Assembly (NCBI GenBank): GCA_042218115.1
Contig: JBDGRJ010000033.1
Location: forward strand, 1 to 6,128
Reading direction: 5' to 3'
DNA length: 6,128 nt
Source of the DNA: JBDGRJ01 sp042218115
Lineage (GTDB): Bacteria; Patescibacteriota; Patescibacteriia; Magasanikbacterales; UBA922
The notes under the pieces are model-generated. The model was not told the origin of the DNA, made no database searches, and saw only the letters and a list, made by a program, of their open reading frames with translations. The translations under genes were made by a program, and so were the position numbers. Positions 4,840 through 6,128 of this stretch are shown one piece after another. How positions within the stretch are numbered: the stretch's first letter is position 1; every line of letters begins with the position of its first letter.

Positions 4840-6128
4840 TCACTCTTTATCTCTCTTATTCTCGTTATTTCTTCCTTCTAATTGCACCCATTCAAACATA
4901 TTATCTATCTCAGAATCAGCTTCATTCAATTTTTGATCCAATTTATCCTCGATTTTTTTAATTTCCATCAAATTTTCTTTTGCCTTTTCATTCTCTTCCA
5001 CTATTCTTTCAATAGCCCCTTCCTCCATCTGCTCTATATTTTCTATAGCCGTCTGAACCCCTTCTTCATCCTTTAAAAGATCAATCTCGTCTTCTGAAAC
5101 TTCACCTATTACATCAATATCTTCATCCAATCTCCCACTTATTTCTCCCTTAGCGCCTCCTTCTATTTTATCTATATTTTTATTTTCTTCACTCTCTCCT
5201 TTTTCAAGATTCTCTAGTTCGCTATCGACTTCTTCTTCCTCCCGCTTCAATCCTTCCAACTTAATTTTTGTAGAATTCATTTGATCACTTAACTCATCAA
5301 TCTCTGAAGATAATTCTTGAAGATCTCGGTCTTCTATTTTTGAAATTCTTTTTCTAAGTTCATTCAACATTTTTTTCATATCACTAATATCTTCAGAGTA
5401 ACTACTCGGATCTATGTATTCAGCTTCTCTTATCTCTTCCTGCTTTCTCTCTATAGCTGTTCTTAAATGCTCAACATCCTTATTAATATTTTTCAGTTCC
5501 TGTTCAATCTCATATTCGTGTCTCAATACTTCTTTAACTTCTTCAGCCTCTTTTTCCTCTAATTTTTCAATATTCACAAGTTCTTCAAACTCGCCTTCCT
5601 GCTCTTTCAGAATATACTCCATAGTTTCCAGAAATCCTTCCTCTTCATGACCCATTTCTTCGAGTTTTTCGATAAGATCTACGATTTTTCTCCTCTTCTG
5701 CTTGCTGATACTATGATCATTCTCAAACTTTCCCTTAATTTGCTCCAGATCCTTCTCAGAATCCCTAAGTTTTTCTATTTCATCTTCAAGGTACTCAATT
5801 TCAGATTCAGAACGGGTTATTCTATCTTTCAATCCTGACAACCTGTTTCGAGCACCTGAAAGCATGTTGGGCTCCCAGTCTTCGTGAAATCTTCTTGAAG
5901 AGGGATCGGCTCCTGCATGAGATGAACCGGAACTGCTTCCGGGAGAACTTGTTTCTGTACCTGAACTGGAACTATTTGAGCTAGATTCAGAACCGGAATT
6001 CGAGTAATTTCCCTCCAGTGTATCTCCGAATCCAGGACCATCAGGCCTGAGACCACTCAACCATGACCTTATTCCTCTTTCACTACCATTTGAAACTGAA
6101 GAACTCCTGGATCTGCCTGAGTACGATG
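4840..6128 (-). CDS. Ser-rich plus long coiled-coil protein, 5' end outside window (428 aa visible)
   Basis: The reading frame is open to the right edge, so the true start is upstream. The TTG at 6060 and the ATG at 5865 are in-frame codons without visible start signals, and the 22 codons before the TTG are also Ser/Gly/Arg-rich (SYSGRSRSSSVSNGSERG). Visible parts: a low-complexity Ser/Gly/Asn linker of about 75 residues (up to about 5905), a short segment FHEDWEPNMLSGARNRL, then about 320 residues of nearly uninterrupted Glu/Lys/Ile/Leu heptad-like sequence (roughly 5850-4890) with few prolines or glycines, ending in a short charged tail. Long coiled coils give many spurious matches to SMC, Rad50 or myosin; no ATPase motif is visible here, so such a name is not justified. 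The coding strand is very A-rich and the gene far lower in GC than its neighbour. It may be a stalk or scaffold protein built like the 557-residue one, whose membrane part, if any, would lie upstream. Confidence 0.82.
   Translation of the reverse strand, partial: SYSGRSRSSSVSNGSERGIRSWLSGLRPDGPGFGDTLEGNYSNSGSESSSNSSSSGTETSSPGSSSGSSHAGADPSSRRFHEDWEPNMLSGARNRLSGLKDRITRSESEIEYLEDEIEKLRDSEKDLEQIKGKFENDHSISKQKRRKIVDLIEKLEEMGHEEEGFLETMEYILKEQEGEFEELVNIEKLEEKEAEEVKEVLRHEYEIEQELKNINKDVEHLRTAIERKQEEIREAEYIDPSSYSEDISDMKKMLNELRKRISKIEDRDLQELSSEIDELSDQMNSTKIKLEGLKREEEEVDSELENLEKGESEENKNIDKIEGGAKGEISGRLDEDIDVIGEVSEDEIDLLKDEEGVQTAIENIEQMEEGAIERIVEENEKAKENLMEIKKIEDKLDQKLNEADSEIDNMFEWVQLEGRNNENKRDKE

Noticed and set aside
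4840..5905. SMC or Rad50-like ATPase identity for the coiled-coil protein
   Set aside because: No Walker A, Walker B or signature motif is visible; Glu/Lys coiled coils give such matches by composition alone.
4840..6060. TTG at 6060 as the real start of the coiled-coil protein
   Set aside because: The frame stays open to the window edge with the same Ser/Gly-rich composition, and no ribosome binding site or promoter stands before the TTG.
1..6128. CRISPR array, tRNA, rRNA, insertion sequence or att site
   Set aside because: No regularly spaced direct repeats, transposase, terminal inverted repeats or RNA gene-like folds were seen by eye on either strand.

Overview
The window reads as a compact archaeal chromosome segment with every supportable gene on the minus strand. 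Transcription runs from the right edge (6128) to the left edge (1), through nine genes, two of them cut by the window edges. The archaeal assignment rests on TATA boxes placed 21-23 nt before start codons (leaderless mRNAs), on GGTGA-type ribosome binding sites inside operons, and on GTG starts. The very acidic soluble protein, the tiny intergenic spacers and the run of small multi-helix membrane proteins fit a DPANN-type archaeon, possibly a halophilic nanohaloarchaeon. That placement is inference: no rRNA or other marker gene is present.

Layout, in transcription order: (A) 6128-4840, the 3' part of a gene for a Ser/Gly-rich plus very long Glu/Lys coiled-coil protein. (B) A two-gene unit with its own promoter: a 90-residue two-helix membrane protein with a Gly/Asp tail (4749-4477), translationally overlapped by a 153-residue secreted-type membrane protein (4499-4038). 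(C) A 557-residue protein with its own promoter (3998-2325): signal peptide, membrane helices, acidic hinge, then about 350 residues of largely coiled-coil, Asn/Gln-rich sequence. (D) A 374-residue ATP-grasp ligase of the RimK/glutathione-synthase type with its own promoter (2293-1169), the only recognisable enzyme. (E) A tightly packed unit: a 46-residue single-helix microprotein (1113-973), an 83-residue two-helix protein (962-711), a 199-residue five-helix protein (702-103) and the start of another membrane protein (97-1).

The genes look like the parts of a membrane-anchored, surface-facing assembly. There are several small polytopic proteins with related layouts, two long coiled-coil stalks (one certainly membrane-anchored), and very small helix-forming proteins that could be pilin-like or scaffold subunits. 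The ATP-grasp enzyme could modify one of them. No ATPase, peptidase or known secretion marker is visible, so the function is not established. The genes for membrane proteins are GC-rich, whereas the coiled-coil segments are strikingly AT-rich, and the break falls inside the 557-residue gene. Intergenic spacers are all shorter than 100 nt; apart from promoters they hold nothing recognisable, and no clear T-run terminator was seen.
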